From Leptospira alexanderi serovar Manhao 3 str. L 60 (GTDB taxonomy: Bacteria > Spirochaetota > Leptospiria > Leptospirales > Leptospiraceae), in NCBI RefSeq assembly GCF_000243815.2, contig NZ_AHMT02000055.1, forward strand, positions 1 to 7,507: DNA of 7,507 nt, read 5' to 3'. The translations under genes were made by a program, and so were the position numbers. This document shows, piece by piece, positions 6,760 through 7,507 of the stretch (positions are counted from its first letter, which is position 1; the number at the start of each line of letters is the position of its first letter). The notes under the pieces were generated by a model. The model saw only the letters and a program-made list of their open reading frames with translations. It had not been told where the DNA came from and did no database searches.

Positions 6760-7035
6760 ATGGCTCGTAAAACGCAATACGATGAAGAATTTAAGAAGAA
6801 CACGGTTGAGCTCCTGGTAAAGTCCAGGAAATCCATGACCCAAATATCAAAAGATTTGGGAGTCTCGATGAATACCTTGATAAACTGGAAGAAAAAGTAT
6901 CTGACGGATGATGGCCCGTTCCAAGATGAACTTCGAGCAGAGAATGAACGTTTAAGGAAAGAACTCTTGGAAGTAACGGAGGAGAGGGAGATTTTAAAAA
7001 AGTCCGTGGCCATCTTCTTGAAACCAAGGAAATGA
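6760..7035 (+). CDS. IS3-family transposase OrfA
   Basis: 91 residues starting at ATG 6760 (MARKTQYDEEFKKNTVELL), with an AAAAAGGA ribosome-binding sequence about seven bases upstream; the upstream GTG at 6724 lies in the terminal repeat and is unlikely. Residues ~1-50 form the helix-turn-helix that binds the IS ends (MTQISKDLGVSMNTLINWKKKY). Residues ~55-85 are a leucine-zipper-like coiled coil (LRAENERLRKELLEVTEERE) that lets OrfA dimerise and join OrfAB. In this family OrfA alone usually acts as a regulator, while the OrfAB fusion is the transposase. The stop TGA overlaps the orfB ATG (ATGA). Confidence 0.93.
   Translation: MARKTQYDEEFKKNTVELLVKSRKSMTQISKDLGVSMNTLINWKKKYLTDDGPFQDELRAENERLRKELLEVTEEREILKKSVAIFLKPRK
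6979..7030 (+). promoter_or_regulatory. Programmed -1 frameshift site (orfA to orfB)
   Basis: The slippery heptamer A_AAA_AAG lies at 6996-7002 in the orfA frame. A Shine-Dalgarno-like GGAGG at 6979-6983, twelve bases upstream, is spaced like known stimulators. A weak downstream hairpin is possible (TTCTTG 7015-7020 with CAAGGA 7025-7030, AAAC loop). After a -1 slip the frame continues through VRGHLLETKE into orfB without a stop, giving the OrfAB fusion. Confidence 0.85.
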
Positions 7036-7507
7036 AATATACATATATAGAAAAGAATCATTTCCCAGTAAAGAAGATATGCAAGATTCTGAATGTATCC
7101 AAGAGCGGCTATTATGATTGGTTGAAACGAGAAGATAGCGAAAGAGTAAAGTCAAATCAAGAGTTAGACGAAAGAATTCGCCGTCTATTTGAAGAGCATG
7201 AGGGTAGGTCTGGATATTTACGAGTTCATCAAGACTTACGATCGGAAGGGATTGTCGTATCTAAGAATCGAGTTTACAGAAGAATGTATAAACTGGGTTT
7301 AAAAGCCGATCGGAAGCGTTCTTTTCGTCCTGTGACCACGAACTCGAAGCACAAACTTCCTGTTGCTCCTAATCTTTTGGATCAAGTTTTCAAGTCGGAT
7401 GGATTGAATCAGATTTGGCTCTCAGATATTACTTACATACCGATCAACGGGAAATGGATTTATCTATTTGCGATCAAAGATCTTTTCAATCGAGAGATCA
7501 TTGGTTG
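7032..7507 (+). CDS. IS3-family transposase OrfB (partial)
   Basis: 158 codons are present before the window ends. The N-terminus (MKYTYIEKNHFPVKKICKIL) and the following ~50 residues match the HTH_21-type region of IS3 OrfB (LNVSKSGYYDWL, RIRRLFEEHEGRSGY). The integrase catalytic core then begins: LNQIWLSDITYIPINGKW contains the first catalytic Asp at 7425-7427. The second Asp and the Glu lie beyond the window. The ATG overlaps the orfA stop, so orfB could be translated alone by coupling, but its functional product is expected to be the OrfAB fusion made by frameshifting. No frameshift or stop is seen in the visible part. Confidence 0.92.
   Translation, partial: MKYTYIEKNHFPVKKICKILNVSKSGYYDWLKREDSERVKSNQELDERIRRLFEEHEGRSGYLRVHQDLRSEGIVVSKNRVYRRMYKLGLKADRKRSFRPVTTNSKHKLPVAPNLLDQVFKSDGLNQIWLSDITYIPINGKWIYLFAIKDLFNREIIG

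Noticed and set aside
6753..7061. Two minus-strand open frames opposite orfA
   Set aside because: They are antisense shadows of a clear IS3 orfA; their sequences are serine- and phenylalanine-rich with no motif.

Overview
The window most likely comes from a Leptospira chromosome. The 3' end of a 23S rRNA gene is followed directly by an intrinsic terminator instead of a 5S gene, which fits the unlinked rRNA genes known in Leptospira. The rest is AT-rich and full of IS256-, IS982-, IS5/IS427-, ISNCY- and IS3-type transposase sequence. The genus call is inference from this pattern, not a database match.

Layout. 1-271: end of the 23S rRNA, then a stem-loop and a strong terminator (366-397). About 399-1859: an IS256-family element whose transposase is dead. 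It carries one single-base insertion, two single-base deletions and a 98-bp insertion made of a short mobile-element-like sequence plus a 25-bp direct repeat. 1861-4137 (minus): a very AT-rich gene for a 758-residue protein with an Mrr-like nuclease domain and a STAND NTPase core, a likely single-gene antiviral defence protein. 4356-4844 (minus): a small secreted protein of unknown function. 4928-5019: a second, more complete copy of the short element, with imperfect terminal inverted repeats. 5211-6705: a stack of transposase remnants, namely an ISNCY/IS481-like C-terminus, then an IS982 transposase fragment split by an IS5/IS427-type element that has lost its catalytic glutamate. 6706-end: the left part of an apparently intact IS3-family element with orfA, a -1 frameshift signal and the start of orfB.

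Taken together, this is an accessory insertion zone downstream of an rRNA gene, where a defence-type gene sits between decayed insertion sequences. Only the nuclease-STAND gene, the small secreted protein and the IS3 element look intact. The main points for follow-up are the Mrr-STAND gene and the short element present in two copies, one of which interrupts the IS256 transposase beside an unusually long direct repeat.
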